NCBI GenBank assembly: GCA_000063505.1
Contig: CT971583.1
Location: 1,085,918 to 1,149,917, forward strand
Origin: Synechococcus sp. WH 7803
GTDB lineage: Bacteria; Cyanobacteriota; Cyanobacteriia; PCC-6307; Cyanobiaceae
DNA: 64,000 nucleotides
Direction: 5' to 3'
Shown: positions 52,591 through 61,825 of the stretch, one piece after another
Layout of the letters: each line of letters starts with the position of its first letter
How positions within the stretch are numbered: position 1 is the first letter of the stretch
Notes under the pieces: model-generated
Told to the model about the DNA's origin: nothing
Database searches by the model: none
What the model saw: only the letters and a program-made list of their open reading frames with translations
Position numbers and translations under genes: made by a program

Positions 52591-53494
52591 AACCGACTAC
52601 TGGTCTCTCCTCGGTCTGACTCCTGATGCGGATCAGGAGACTCTGAAGCGCGCGTTTCGACGGGAAGCCCGCCGTTGGCATCCCGACCTCAATGGCAATG
52701 ACCTGCAGGCAGAGGAGCGTTTCAAGCTCGTCAACGAGGCCTATGCCGTCCTCAGTAACCCCGATCGCAAAACGGAATGGATCCGTTCGCGGCAGGGACA
52801 GGCGGAAGGAAGCGATCCTTTCAGCACTGGTTTTCCCGATTTCGAGGATTACCTGGATGTGGTGTTTGGCTCTGGGCGGCGGCGGCGATCAGTCCCTGAC
52901 ATTGACACTCCCGAGGAGCCAGCGCGTGGCGCCGAACAGGACCCACCTCACTGGCCCGAACCGGCTCCCCAACCATCGCCACCGATTCGATCACAGGATG
53001 ATCTGGAAACGGTGGTTGAGCTCTCACCAGACCAGGCACTGCTTGGCACGTTGGTGGAACTCGAACTGGGGGACGGAACGGTCGTGGAGGTGAGCACGCC
53101 CCCCCAGGCTGGTGACGGATGGCGCTTGCGGCTGGAAGGGGTGGCGCCGGGCGGAAAGGATCACTTCCTGCACTTGCGCGTGGTCACCGAGGAGGGATTG
53201 CGGATCGATGGACTCCGGGTGCACTACCGACTGGAACTGCTTCCCCCAGATGCCGCCTTGGGATGTGCCGTCGACGTCCCCACCCTGACGGGCACCGTGA
53301 CGCTTCAGGTCCCTCCTGCATCGTCCAGTGGACGGTTGTTGAGATTGCGAGGGAGAGGTCTTGAGCTCGGAACCCAGAGGGGAGATCAACTCGTTGAGAT
53401 CGTGATCGTGATCCCCTCGTCGTTAGAGGACGATGAGCGTGCGCTTTACCAGCGATTGCAGGAGATCAGTCTCGAACGGTCTGGCCTGGCCTGA
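52574..53494 (+). CDS. dnaJ: DnaJ-type cochaperone without zinc finger
   Basis: A 306-residue type B J-protein. The J-domain occupies residues 6-70, with the HPD motif at 36-38 (RRWHPDLN). It is followed by an acidic, proline-rich spacer and a C-terminal peptide-binding domain (VVELSPDQALLGTLVELELG; RLRLEGVAPGGKDHFLHLRV). The cysteine-rich CxxCxGxG zinc region is absent. The start ATG lies inside the last codons of dnaK, so it is probably produced in fixed ratio with that chaperone and stimulates its ATPase. Confidence 0.9.
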   Translation: MTTSAETDYWSLLGLTPDADQETLKRAFRREARRWHPDLNGNDLQAEERFKLVNEAYAVLSNPDRKTEWIRSRQGQAEGSDPFSTGFPDFEDYLDVVFGSGRRRRSVPDIDTPEEPARGAEQDPPHWPEPAPQPSPPIRSQDDLETVVELSPDQALLGTLVELELGDGTVVEVSTPPQAGDGWRLRLEGVAPGGKDHFLHLRVVTEEGLRIDGLRVHYRLELLPPDAALGCAVDVPTLTGTVTLQVPPASSSGRLLRLRGRGLELGTQRGDQLVEIVIVIPSSLEDDERALYQRLQEISLERSGLA

Positions 53495-53534
53495 GCGGGA
53501 AACGATGAGAGACTCGCATGGGCGATTCATTGGC

Positions 53535-53936
53535 ATGTTGGTTCACGTTCTGCTGTTCGACGCAGGTCAGGACAGCGAAGGCATTCACTCCCTTGAGCTT
53601 TCAGGTCACACCGTGGTGCTCATGTTCGAAGACAGCGACGACGCTGAGCGTTACGCCGGACTTCTTGAAGCGCAGGATTTCCCCACACCCACTGTTGAAG
53701 CACTGGAGCTCGAGGAGGTTGAGCTGTTCTGCCGTGAGGCTGGCTACGAGGCGCGTCTGGTTGCAGCAGGGTTCGTACCCCAAACAGAAGAAGATCGTCT
53801 GATGCTTGCGCCCCCTGCCGCGAATCGGGATGTGAGCAACTGGCAGGAGAGCGAGCTGGAGAGCAGCCCGGATTCAGCGAATGGTGACAGCGCTGATCTC
53901 GATGCAGTGCGTCGACGTCTCGAGGGATTGTTGTGA
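53535..53936 (+). CDS. DUF3110 family protein
   Basis: A 133-residue acidic soluble protein. MLVHVLLFDAGQDSEGIHSL and VVLMFEDSDDAERYAGLLEA are signatures of the DUF3110 family, found in cyanobacteria and plants, with no known function. ATG at 53535 is preferred; ATG at 53505 (MRDSHGRFIG) adds ten residues. It lies 40 bp after dnaJ and overlaps murQ by 4 nt (GTGA), so it may belong to the chaperone transcription unit. Confidence 0.82.
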   Translation: MLVHVLLFDAGQDSEGIHSLELSGHTVVLMFEDSDDAERYAGLLEAQDFPTPTVEALELEEVELFCREAGYEARLVAAGFVPQTEEDRLMLAPPAANRDVSNWQESELESSPDSANGDSADLDAVRRRLEGLL

Positions 53937-54883
53937 TCGAACCGTCCGCCGATCGAGGCCATCTGCTGACCGAGCAGACCAATCCATCCAGTGAAAACCT
54001 GGATCAGCTCTCCACCGATGCACTCATCAGCCTCTTCGTGGAAGAGGACCGACGCCCCCAGATGGCTGTGCAAGGTGCCATCAGCGCTCTGTCTGAAGCA
54101 GTGGACGCCATCGCGAAACGCCTGAAAGCTGGCGGGCGCTTGTTTTATCTGGGTGCTGGGACATCTGGACGACTCGGTGTTCTGGATGCGGCCGAATGTC
54201 CGCCGACGTTCTGCAGCCCGCCGGAGCTGGTTCAAGGTGTGCTGGCTGGGGGGCCTGCAGCCCTTCTGCGCAGCTCCGAAGGACTGGAAGATCTTGAATC
54301 GGCAGGAGCGTCCGATCTCAAGGATCGGGACTTCTCGGGAAACGACTGCCTCGTGGGCATCGCTGCAGGGGGGACGACGCCCTACGTGAAAGGTGGATTG
54401 CGTTACGCCCGTGAGCTCGGTGCACTCGCGATTGCCATGGCCTGTGTTCCCTCCGATCAGGCTCCCTTGCCGTGCGATATCGATATCCGGCTCTTAACAG
54501 GTCCTGAACTGCTAACCGGTTCCACCCGACTCAAGGCGGGCACAGCCACCAAGATGGCCCTGAACATCCTGTCCACCGGGGTCATGGTCAGGTTGGGAAA
54601 GGTGTACGGCAATCGGATGGTGGACGTTGCTGCGAGCAACAGCAAGCTCGTAGACCGATCCATGCGGATTCTGCGTGACCTCCTGGGGCTGGATCGTGCC
54701 GCCTCCCAGGCCCTTCTCGGTTTGGCGGGAGGTTCCGTGAAGCGCGCCCTTGTGATGGGCAGCTGCCAACTGGATGCTGCAGAAGCCGATGCCCTGCTGA
54801 AGGCCCATGGTTCGGACCTTCGTCAGGCACTGCTCAGCCGCGGGGTGAGTCTTCCTCAGGAGGCTGTCACGCTTCCCCAGTAG
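53933..54883 (+). CDS. murQ: N-acetylmuramic acid 6-phosphate etherase MurQ
   Basis: A 316-residue MurQ, which removes lactate from MurNAc-6-phosphate in recycling of cell-wall sugars. The SIS domain includes FYLGAGTSGRLGVLDAAECP and the catalytic-type segment GIAAGGTTPYVKGGLRYA; TGSTRLKAGTATKMALNIL follows. The start is a GTG in the GTGA overlap with the DUF3110 gene. The matching anhydro-MurNAc kinase (anmK) is not in the window. The last 28 bp overlap the convergent mtnP gene. Confidence 0.93.
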   Translation: MIEPSADRGHLLTEQTNPSSENLDQLSTDALISLFVEEDRRPQMAVQGAISALSEAVDAIAKRLKAGGRLFYLGAGTSGRLGVLDAAECPPTFCSPPELVQGVLAGGPAALLRSSEGLEDLESAGASDLKDRDFSGNDCLVGIAAGGTTPYVKGGLRYARELGALAIAMACVPSDQAPLPCDIDIRLLTGPELLTGSTRLKAGTATKMALNILSTGVMVRLGKVYGNRMVDVAASNSKLVDRSMRILRDLLGLDRAASQALLGLAGGSVKRALVMGSCQLDAAEADALLKAHGSDLRQALLSRGVSLPQEAVTLPQ

Positions 54884-55773
54884 GGAGAGGTGAAGAGATC
54901 AAGGCGTTGGCGTGTGGCTTCAGGCACAACCTCTGCAGGCGTCATCAAGGCATCGGCCAGGGCGCGATGGGCCTTGGACGCCGGAGGCTCTTGGCGCATG
55001 CTCTCCATCAGACGGCTGAGGATGGGGCCGGTGGCCAGGGCGTTGGCTTTCAGGTTGCCAACCACCATTTCCACCGTGACCGCATCGTGATCGTTGTGCC
55101 AGCAATCGAAGTCGGTCACCATGCTCAGGGAGGCGTAGGCGATTTCGGCTTCCCTCGCCAAACGAGCTTCCGTGTGATTGGTCATGCCAATCACGTCGCA
55201 ACCCCAACGGCGATACAGCTCACTTTCCGCGCGGGTGGAAAACGCCGGTCCTTCCATGCAGAGGTAGGTTCCGCCCCGGTGCAGATGGTGTCCGGTGGGC
55301 ATCTCCATGGATGCCGCGGTCGCCAGGAGGTCACTGAGTCGTGAACAGAAGGGATCGGCAAGGCTGACGTGAGCCACGCAGCCATCGCCAAAAAACGATT
55401 GCGGGCGCTGCATCGTGCGATCGATGAATTGATCAGGAACCACCATGTCGCGGGGGCGGAGATGCTCTCGTAATGACCCGACGGCTGAAACCGAGACCAG
55501 CCAGCGCACGCCAAGGCTTCGCAAAGCCCAGACGTTGGCCCGGTAGGGAACTTCACTGGGAAGCAGATGGTGATGCCGTCCGTGGCGCGCCAGAAAGACG
55601 ATGTCCACACCATTGAGTCGCCCAACCCTGAAGGCGTCGGATGGTGGGCCGAACGGGGTCTCCAGCTCAACCTCACGGACATCCTCGAGGGCATCGATGG
55701 CATAAAGGCCGCTTCCACCGATCACGCCCACCTTGGCCGAGTCGAGCGAGGGCGAGGCGGAAATGTTGCTCAT
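54856..55773 (-). CDS. mtnP: S-methyl-5'-thioadenosine phosphorylase MtnP
   Basis: A 305-residue MTA phosphorylase that cleaves methylthioadenosine, a polyamine and ethylene by-product, to adenine and methylthioribose-1-phosphate. The N-terminal [33 protein letters not shown] and [20 protein letters not shown] are family features; [19 protein letters not shown] contacts the purine. It is convergent with murQ, whose 3' end it overlaps, and its start lies about 60 bp from the divergent cyclophilin start. Confidence 0.94.
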   Translation of the reverse strand: MSNISASPSLDSAKVGVIGGSGLYAIDALEDVREVELETPFGPPSDAFRVGRLNGVDIVFLARHGRHHHLLPSEVPYRANVWALRSLGVRWLVSVSAVGSLREHLRPRDMVVPDQFIDRTMQRPQSFFGDGCVAHVSLADPFCSRLSDLLATAASMEMPTGHHLHRGGTYLCMEGPAFSTRAESELYRRWGCDVIGMTNHTEARLAREAEIAYASLSMVTDFDCWHNDHDAVTVEMVVGNLKANALATGPILSRLMESMRQEPPASKAHRALADALMTPAEVVPEATRQRLDLFTSPYWGSVTAS

Positions 55774-55833
55774 GGCTTGCGTGAGTCACTCGATTTATCC
55801 ACTTGCCTAGCATGGTGTTTTGGTGTTGAAGCT

Positions 55834-56277
55834 TTGACCACGGTTCTCATGACCACGGACGCCGGCCAGATCAAGCTGGAGATGTTCGACAACGATGCCC
55901 CGAACACCGTGGCCAACTTCGTCAAGCTGGCAAAAGATGGGTTTTATGACGGACTCGCTTTCCATCGCGTGATCGACGGTTTCATGGCCCAGGGTGGTTG
56001 CCCCAACAGCCGCGAAGGATCCCGAGGCATGCCTGGAACGGGTGGCCCCGGCTACACGATCGACTGCGAAATCAACAGCAAAAAGCACGTCCCGGGTGCG
56101 TTATCGATGGCGCATGCCGGCAAGAACACCGGTGGAAGCCAATTCTTCATCGTGCATGAAGCCCAACCCCATCTCGATGGTGTGCACACCGTTTTCGGTC
56201 AGACCGGTGACATGGATGTGGTGCTGGCCCTCAAAAACGGCTCCAAGATTCAATCGGTCACGGTTCAGGACCAGTGA
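55834..56277 (+). CDS. Cyclophilin-type peptidyl-prolyl isomerase
   Basis: A cytoplasmic cyclophilin of about 147 residues without signal peptide. The family core is [35 protein letters not shown] and [20 protein letters not shown]; the catalytic arginine is in AFHRVID. The TTG at 55834 gives [12 protein letters not shown] and completes the first beta-strand, while ATG at 55849 is the conservative choice (142 residues). The last 13 bp overlap the convergent ribBA gene. Confidence 0.9.
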   Translation: MTTVLMTTDAGQIKLEMFDNDAPNTVANFVKLAKDGFYDGLAFHRVIDGFMAQGGCPNSREGSRGMPGTGGPGYTIDCEINSKKHVPGALSMAHAGKNTGGSQFFIVHEAQPHLDGVHTVFGQTGDMDVVLALKNGSKIQSVTVQDQ

Positions 56278-57947
56278 ATCAAGGCGGGCTGGTCTCCAGC
56301 GGGGAACCAGCCCCAGCCCTGTTGGGAGCTGCCCAGCGATGCAAGGCTGAGCTCTTTGCGTTCCAGGGTTTGCGGTGGATGGGAGATCTGTTCTGGATTG
56401 ACCGCATGGAGCAGACCCATCCGAGACGTTGCCGCCCAGCTGGCCATCGTCGTCAGCAGGGTTTTGAGTGTGGCAGCCTCTGGTTCCGTCCCCTGCAGTG
56501 ACCAGACAAATCTGGGCCGCTCCCACAGCGCCAGCAGACGCGGCGCCTGTTCTGCCTGCAGTTGAAGGCCGTGCTCCTGGCTCAGTGTTTCGACACGGTG
56601 CAAGAGCTCCGATAACTCCCCCTCATCGGTGGAAGAACTGTCGAGACAGATCACCCAATGAGACCGTTGCTGGTGATCATCCATTAAATGCCCCAGCTTC
56701 TCCCTTTTGGTGGCGAGGTACTCAGCATTGAAGTCGCCGAGGGCTGGTTTCATCGGCACCCGCTTCACCACCTCAAGGCCATAGCCGCCTAAACCGGCAA
56801 TTTTTCTTGGATTATTGGTCAACAGATTCAAGCGATGAATGCCGAGATCGCTGAGAATCTGCGCTCCAACGCCATAGTTGCGCAAATCCGGCGCGAATCC
56901 GAGCTTTTCATTGGCCTCGACGGTGTCAAGACCTCCCTCCTGCAGGCTGTAGGCCTTGAACTTGTTGATGAGGCCGATTCCACGGCCTTCCTGGCGCAGG
57001 TACACGACCACACCTTCCCCCTCGGCTTCGATGCGCTTTAGGGCGCTGTGCAACTGGTCACGGCAGTCACAACGCAGCGAGCCAAACGCATCTCCGGTGA
57101 GGCATTCGGAGTGCATCCGCACTAAAACCGGTTCTTGCAGATGGCTCGGGTCCCCTTTGACCAGAGCCACGTGCTCACTGCCATCGAGCTCGTTGCGGTA
57201 GCCGATCGCCAGAAATGAACCGAATTCAGTGGGAAGCGAGCATTGGGCAGAACGCACAACAAAGCGTTCGTTCTCCAGCCGGTAGCGGATCAGATCTTCA
57301 ATGCTGATCAGTTTCAGCCCTTTCTCTCTGGCGTAAACCTGAAGTTCCGGAAGCCGGGCCATGGAGCCGTCTGGATTCTGGATTTCGCAAATCACACCCG
57401 AGGGGTACAGACCCGACATTTGGGCAAGATCAACAGCGGCTTCGGTATGTCCGGCGCGTTTGAGGACGCCCCCGGGACGAGCACGCAGCGGAAAAATATG
57501 ACCTGGTCGGCGCAGATCCGCAGGTTTGGCGTCCGGTTGGATGGCGATTTGGATCGTGCGTGATCGGTCATCAGCCGAAATTCCCGTCGAAACACCGTGC
57601 TCAGGTCCGGCGTCGATGCTGACCGTGAAGGCCGTCTGGTTGGCGTCGGTGTTGCGATCCACCATCAAAGGAAGATCCAGGGCATCGAGGCGATCCCCCT
57701 GCATCGCCAAACAGATCAATCCCCTGGCTTCTGTGGCCATGAAATTGATCTGTTCCGGGGTGGCGAACTGGGCTGCGCAGATCAGGTCGCCTTCGTTCTC
57801 CCGTCGCTCATCGTCGACGACAACAACACATTCACCGTTGCGAATGGCCTTGAGCGCATCAGGAATGGTGTCAAACAGAGTTTGAGATTGCGTTGATTGA
57901 TCGACAGAATCGGGCAGAGCTCTCGATGTCCTGAGTTCAGACACCAT
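56265..57947 (-). CDS. ribBA: RibBA (DHBP synthase / GTP cyclohydrolase II) with C-terminal extension
   Basis: A 560-residue bifunctional riboflavin enzyme. The DHBP synthase half has [20 protein letters not shown] and the magnesium-binding [23 protein letters not shown]-region (shown in part). The GTP cyclohydrolase II half has [17 protein letters not shown] zinc cysteines and [23 protein letters not shown] ends near residue 422, and 138 residues follow, beginning [15 protein letters not shown]. This extension has no motif I know and is longer than in Bacillus RibBA (about 400 residues total). It starts 40 bp from argC divergently, and its tail overlaps the cyclophilin. Confidence 0.94.
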   Translation of the reverse strand: MVSELRTSRALPDSVDQSTQSQTLFDTIPDALKAIRNGECVVVVDDERRENEGDLICAAQFATPEQINFMATEARGLICLAMQGDRLDALDLPLMVDRNTDANQTAFTVSIDAGPEHGVSTGISADDRSRTIQIAIQPDAKPADLRRPGHIFPLRARPGGVLKRAGHTEAAVDLAQMSGLYPSGVICEIQNPDGSMARLPELQVYAREKGLKLISIEDLIRYRLENERFVVRSAQCSLPTEFGSFLAIGYRNELDGSEHVALVKGDPSHLQEPVLVRMHSECLTGDAFGSLRCDCRDQLHSALKRIEAEGEGVVVYLRQEGRGIGLINKFKAYSLQEGGLDTVEANEKLGFAPDLRNYGVGAQILSDLGIHRLNLLTNNPRKIAGLGGYGLEVVKRVPMKPALGDFNAEYLATKREKLGHLMDDHQQRSHWVICLDSSSTDEGELSELLHRVETLSQEHGLQLQAEQAPRLLALWERPRFVWSLQGTEPEAATLKTLLTTMASWAATSRMGLLHAVNPEQISHPPQTLERKELSLASLGSSQQGWGWFPAGDQPALIHWS

Positions 57948-57987
57948 TATCGACGCCGGTACGATCGGTTGATGTGATGGCGCAGGG

Positions 57988-59052
57988 ATGGTGAATCAAC
58001 GGGTTGCCGTGGTGGGTGCCTCGGGATACGGAGGGCTCCAAACCTTGCGCCTCCTCAAAGAGCACCCCTCCTTCCAGGTGAGCTTTCTGGCGGGCGAGCG
58101 ATCAGCAGGACGTTCCTGGAGTGAGATCTGCCCCTTTCTCCCTCTCGAGGGTGATCGCGTTGTTGAAGCTGCCGATCCGGAGCGCATCGCTGCAACGTCG
58201 GACTTCGCCGTTCTGAGCTTGCCGAACGGTTTGGCCAGCAAGTTGGTGCCTCCTCTGCTCGAGCGGGGCGTGAGGGTCGTCGATCTCTCGGCGGACTATC
58301 GCTACAAATCGCTGGATCAATGGTCTTCTGTCTACGTGCAGGAGGCCAGGAGCTCTGCGAGAACAGATCATGATCTCTGTCGGGAAGCCATTTACGGCCT
58401 GCCCGAATGGCATCAGCAGGACATTGCCGACGCGCGATTGGTTGCAGCACCTGGCTGTTTCCCAACAGCAAGTCTCCTGCCCTTGCTCCCCTTCCTCAAG
58501 CAGGGATTGATCGAGAGTGATGGCTTGATCATTGATGCCAAAACGGGCACGTCCGGTGGAGGGCGCGCAGCGAAGGAGCACCTGCTGCTTGCTGAGGCCT
58601 CCGAATCGATTGCCCCTTACGGCGTGATCGGGCACCGTCACACCTCTGAAATCGAACAGTTGGCCAGCAACGTCGCCGGCTGCCCCATCCAACTTCAGTT
58701 CACGCCCCACCTTGTGCCGATGGTGCGTGGACTTCTCTCGACTGTGTACGCCAGGCTGAGGGATCCCGGGCTGACTGCAGAAGACTGCACCACAGTGCTG
58801 CAGACCGTTTATCAGGCCCATCCCTGCGTCGAGGTTCTGCCAGTGGGCACCTATCCAGCGACGAAATGGGCCAAGCACACAAACCGCGCCATGCTTTCGG
58901 TGCAAGTTGATACACGCACCGGTCGACTCGTGCTGATGAGCGCCGTGGACAACCTGCTCAAAGGCCAGGCTGGACAGGGTGTTCAGTGCCTCAACCTAAT
59001 GGCGGGACTCAAGCCCACTGAGGGATTGCCCCTGACGCCGTTCTACCCCTGA
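57988..59052 (+). CDS. argC: N-acetyl-gamma-glutamyl-phosphate reductase ArgC
   Basis: A 354-residue NADP-dependent enzyme of arginine synthesis, reducing N-acetylglutamyl-phosphate to the semialdehyde. The nucleotide-binding [18 protein letters not shown] is at the N-terminus; the catalytic Cys is in [30 protein letters not shown] and [14 protein letters not shown] are conserved. argJ and argB are not here, as is usual. The final 10 bp overlap the 3' end of purN. Confidence 0.95.
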   Translation: MVNQRVAVVGASGYGGLQTLRLLKEHPSFQVSFLAGERSAGRSWSEICPFLPLEGDRVVEAADPERIAATSDFAVLSLPNGLASKLVPPLLERGVRVVDLSADYRYKSLDQWSSVYVQEARSSARTDHDLCREAIYGLPEWHQQDIADARLVAAPGCFPTASLLPLLPFLKQGLIESDGLIIDAKTGTSGGGRAAKEHLLLAEASESIAPYGVIGHRHTSEIEQLASNVAGCPIQLQFTPHLVPMVRGLLSTVYARLRDPGLTAEDCTTVLQTVYQAHPCVEVLPVGTYPATKWAKHTNRAMLSVQVDTRTGRLVLMSAVDNLLKGQAGQGVQCLNLMAGLKPTEGLPLTPFYP

Positions 59053-59735
59053 ACAAAGGCCTGTCCCTTGCGTCTCCACTCCACGCCTGCAAGGGCTGTG
59101 GCCCAGGGAAGGAGCCGATGCTCCTGACGTTGAATCCTCCTGGCGAGTGTTGCTGCGTCATCGCTTGCGAGCACGGGAACTGCCGCCTGGGCGATGACCG
59201 CGCCTGAATCCACATCGGCTTGAACGTGATGGACGCTGCAGCCGGCGATCCTGACTCCTGTAGCGAGCGCTTGACCAACGGCATCCAACCCTTTGAACGC
59301 AGGAAGGAGGGAGGGATGGAGGTTGATCAGCCTGCCGGCGTAAGCGTCGATCAGAACCGGTGTGACGATTCGCATCCAACCCGCCATGACGACTGCTTCG
59401 ACATCAGCCGCCCGGAATGCAGACACCAACGCGTGATCCAGGGATTCACGGGTGCTGTGTTGTCTGTGATCAATGAGCTGGCAGGGAATCTGAAGGCGTT
59501 CAGCCCGCTCCCGGGCTCCACATCTTGGGTTGTTCACAATCAGCAACTGCAAAGAGGCCTCGAGGCATCCCTCTGATGTGGCCTTGTACAGAGCTTCGAG
59601 ATTGCTGCCAGAGCCAGACGCCATGACGCCGATCCGCAGCGGCGGCGAGAACTGCGGCCAGGCTCCGATTGCCGGAACAATCAATTCAGGAGGATCTTGT
59701 TCAAGGATCTGGCTAGTGTCTGAACACGCGGGCAT
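59043..59735 (-). CDS. purN: Phosphoribosylglycinamide formyltransferase PurN
   Basis: A GAR transformylase that uses 10-formyl-THF in purine synthesis. Characteristic segments: LRIGVMASGSGSNLEALYKA, VMAGWMRIVTPVLIDAYAGR, LINLHPSLLPAFKG with the catalytic His, and VHHVQADVDSGAVIAQAAVP. The start is uncertain: the ATG at 59735 gives 230 residues, but the protein family begins near LRIGVM, and a TTG at 59684 (MIVPAIGAWPQFSPPLR) would give 213 residues, close to the normal length. With the ATG start only 9 bp separate it from the divergent DUF1257 start. Confidence 0.92.
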   Translation of the reverse strand: MPACSDTSQILEQDPPELIVPAIGAWPQFSPPLRIGVMASGSGSNLEALYKATSEGCLEASLQLLIVNNPRCGARERAERLQIPCQLIDHRQHSTRESLDHALVSAFRAADVEAVVMAGWMRIVTPVLIDAYAGRLINLHPSLLPAFKGLDAVGQALATGVRIAGCSVHHVQADVDSGAVIAQAAVPVLASDDAATLARRIQRQEHRLLPWATALAGVEWRRKGQAFVQG

Positions 59736-59744
59736 CTGGATTTC

Positions 59745-60119
59745 ATGTCCCATCTCTCCATCCTGCCCACTCTGGTCAACGATCTCGACCTGCTGGCTTC
59801 TGCATTGCGTGCCGAAGGTTTTGCAGTGGCCATTGGCGGGCAACTCTGTTCCTTCGGAACGCAACACAACGTGGCTCTTGCGGCCACCCATGCCAAGGGG
59901 ATTGCCCTCGGCTGGTCTTGGAACCGCCACCATGACTCCCTCAATGTGGTGGTGGATCTCGGCAGGCCGTCGCAGGCCGTTTCAGTGGAGCAGGCCCTCA
60001 GCCGGGTTCTGCGTCGCTATGCCTTGCAGAAAGCCCTGAGCGACGCCAGCCAACAGAACCTTGCTGTGGCCGGTGTTGACAACCAGCTCACCATTCCGTC
60101 GCCAGCATCCGTACGGTGA
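59745..60119 (+). CDS. DUF1257 (Ycf35-like) protein
   Basis: A 124-residue protein of the DUF1257 family, homologous to the plastid-encoded Ycf35. Segments MSHLSILPTLVNDLDLLASA, HNVALAATHAKGIALGWSWN and YALQKALSDASQQNLAVAGV are the family pattern. The function is unknown. It overlaps the M61 peptidase gene by 4 nt, and that gene overlaps the amidase, so the three form one translationally coupled unit. Confidence 0.85.
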   Translation: MSHLSILPTLVNDLDLLASALRAEGFAVAIGGQLCSFGTQHNVALAATHAKGIALGWSWNRHHDSLNVVVDLGRPSQAVSVEQALSRVLRRYALQKALSDASQQNLAVAGVDNQLTIPSPASVR

Positions 60120-61825
60120 TGTTGGGAGGCGTCAGCACCCATCTGGATCTCAGCAATCCAGCTGCCCAGACCATCGGTGTTGTTCTGCAGTGGACTCCAA
60201 GGCAGTCGGTTCAGACCATTTCGCTGCCCGTCTGGACCCCTGGCTCCTACACGGTTCGTGATCCGTCTCAGCATCTGCACAGCCTTTCAGCCGTTCAGGG
60301 TGAACGCACGCTGTTGTTGGAACGTCGTTCCCCGGAGTGCTGGCAGTTCTCGTGTGAGCCTGGCGAACCGTTGTGCATTCGCTACCGGCTTGAGGCCAGG
60401 CAGCTCACTGTGCGTACCAATCACCTAGATCCTGAGTTCGCCTCTCTCAGCCTTCCCGCTGTGGTGATGTTGGTGGAAGGTGAACGTTGGAATGAACATC
60501 GCCTTCAGATTTCCGTACCAGAGCATTGGTCTGTGGCGGTGCCCCTTGGACAGGACGGGAGCGGCTCGGTGTTTGTGGCCGAGGATTTTGATCATCTCGT
60601 GGATGCTCCGGTCCATGCCGGCAGCTTTGATCCGGAGCCTTTGTGTGTGCGCGGGCAGACGCATTCGTTAATTCTGCTCGGCTCTCCACCCTGCGGTTGG
60701 CCGTCTGGTTTCAAGCACGATCTCGAAGCAGTTTGCACAGCTGTTTGTGATCTGGTGCAGTCCGATCCATCCGCCGATCAGGAGTATCAGCTCGTGATCC
60801 AGACCCTGGAGCAGGGGTATGGAGGCTTGGAGCATGACAACGCCTCCGTGATGCAGTTTCCCTGGCCAACGCTTCAAGAGCCAGGCGGGTATCGCAAGCT
60901 TCTTCAACTGGTGGGCCATGAATATCTGCACCAGTGGAACGTGCGCAGACTCCGTCCCAGCGAGTTCATTCCTTACCGCTACGACAGGCCTGTCATCAGT
61001 GACGGCCTCTGGTTTGCAGAAGGAGTCACGAGTTACTTCGATCTTGCCCTTCCTTTGCTTGCGGGACTTTCCTCTCGCCTGGATCTGCTCAAAGACTTAG
61101 GAGCAGACCTGTCCCATGTGCTGTTGAACCCGGGGGTCGCCATTCAATCGCTGGCCGACAGTTCGAGGGAAGCGTGGGTGAGGCTCTACAAACAGACACC
61201 AGCCAATGCTCACAGTCAGATCAGCTATTACCGGTTAGGCACAGCGTTGGCGTTTTGCCTTGATGTTCACCTGCGTCAATCGCAACACTCTCTGGCAGAG
61301 GTGTTGCGTTGTCTGTGGAACCGCTTCGGAGTGCATGGACGGGGTTATCGACGTTCTGATTTGCTTGCCTGTTTCAGCGAGTATTCCAAGGATCTTGAAA
61401 CACTCTTGCCGGATTGGTTAGACGGTCGATCGGCACTGCCGATTGAGGCCAGCCTTCAACGGATCGGGTTGTCACTGAATCCAGTGCGTGACAAAACACC
61501 CTCGGCAGGCTGGCTCATCCGAGAGCGACAGGGCCGGGTCTGGATTGATCGCACCGATGTTGATGGTCCTGCGCAACGGGGAGGGTTGGTGGCTGGAGAT
61601 GAAGTGGTGGCTCTGCGCGACTGGCGCTGCCACTCTGTTCAACGCTGTTCAGAGCTCCTGCAAGGCGATTCCAACCTCAAGGTGACGTACAGCCGGAGGG
61701 GAGTGCTCAAAACCACGGACCTCCTTCTCCAAGATCCAGGGGTGGACCGACATGAACTGGCCTGGGATCCTGGGGCAACCCAGGCTGAACGTGCCCTACG
61801 CGATCAATGGTTCGGCTTCCTCTGA
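60116..61825 (+). CDS. M61-family glycyl aminopeptidase with PDZ domain
   Basis: A 569-residue zinc peptidase of family M61. GGLEHDNAS at about 237-245 is the M61 signature; the zinc-binding HEYLH is at 268-272, with the third ligand Glu at 302 in WFAEGVTSY. A C-terminal PDZ domain covers about 465-550 (VDGPAQRGGLVAGDEVVALR). No signal peptide is seen, so it is probably cytoplasmic. Its start (GTGATG) overlaps DUF1257 by 4 nt, and its last 19 bp overlap the amidase gene. Family members prefer N-terminal Gly or Ala; the substrate here is unknown. Confidence 0.9.
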   Translation: MMLGGVSTHLDLSNPAAQTIGVVLQWTPRQSVQTISLPVWTPGSYTVRDPSQHLHSLSAVQGERTLLLERRSPECWQFSCEPGEPLCIRYRLEARQLTVRTNHLDPEFASLSLPAVVMLVEGERWNEHRLQISVPEHWSVAVPLGQDGSGSVFVAEDFDHLVDAPVHAGSFDPEPLCVRGQTHSLILLGSPPCGWPSGFKHDLEAVCTAVCDLVQSDPSADQEYQLVIQTLEQGYGGLEHDNASVMQFPWPTLQEPGGYRKLLQLVGHEYLHQWNVRRLRPSEFIPYRYDRPVISDGLWFAEGVTSYFDLALPLLAGLSSRLDLLKDLGADLSHVLLNPGVAIQSLADSSREAWVRLYKQTPANAHSQISYYRLGTALAFCLDVHLRQSQHSLAEVLRCLWNRFGVHGRGYRRSDLLACFSEYSKDLETLLPDWLDGRSALPIEASLQRIGLSLNPVRDKTPSAGWLIRERQGRVWIDRTDVDGPAQRGGLVAGDEVVALRDWRCHSVQRCSELLQGDSNLKVTYSRRGVLKTTDLLLQDPGVDRHELAWDPGATQAERALRDQWFGFL

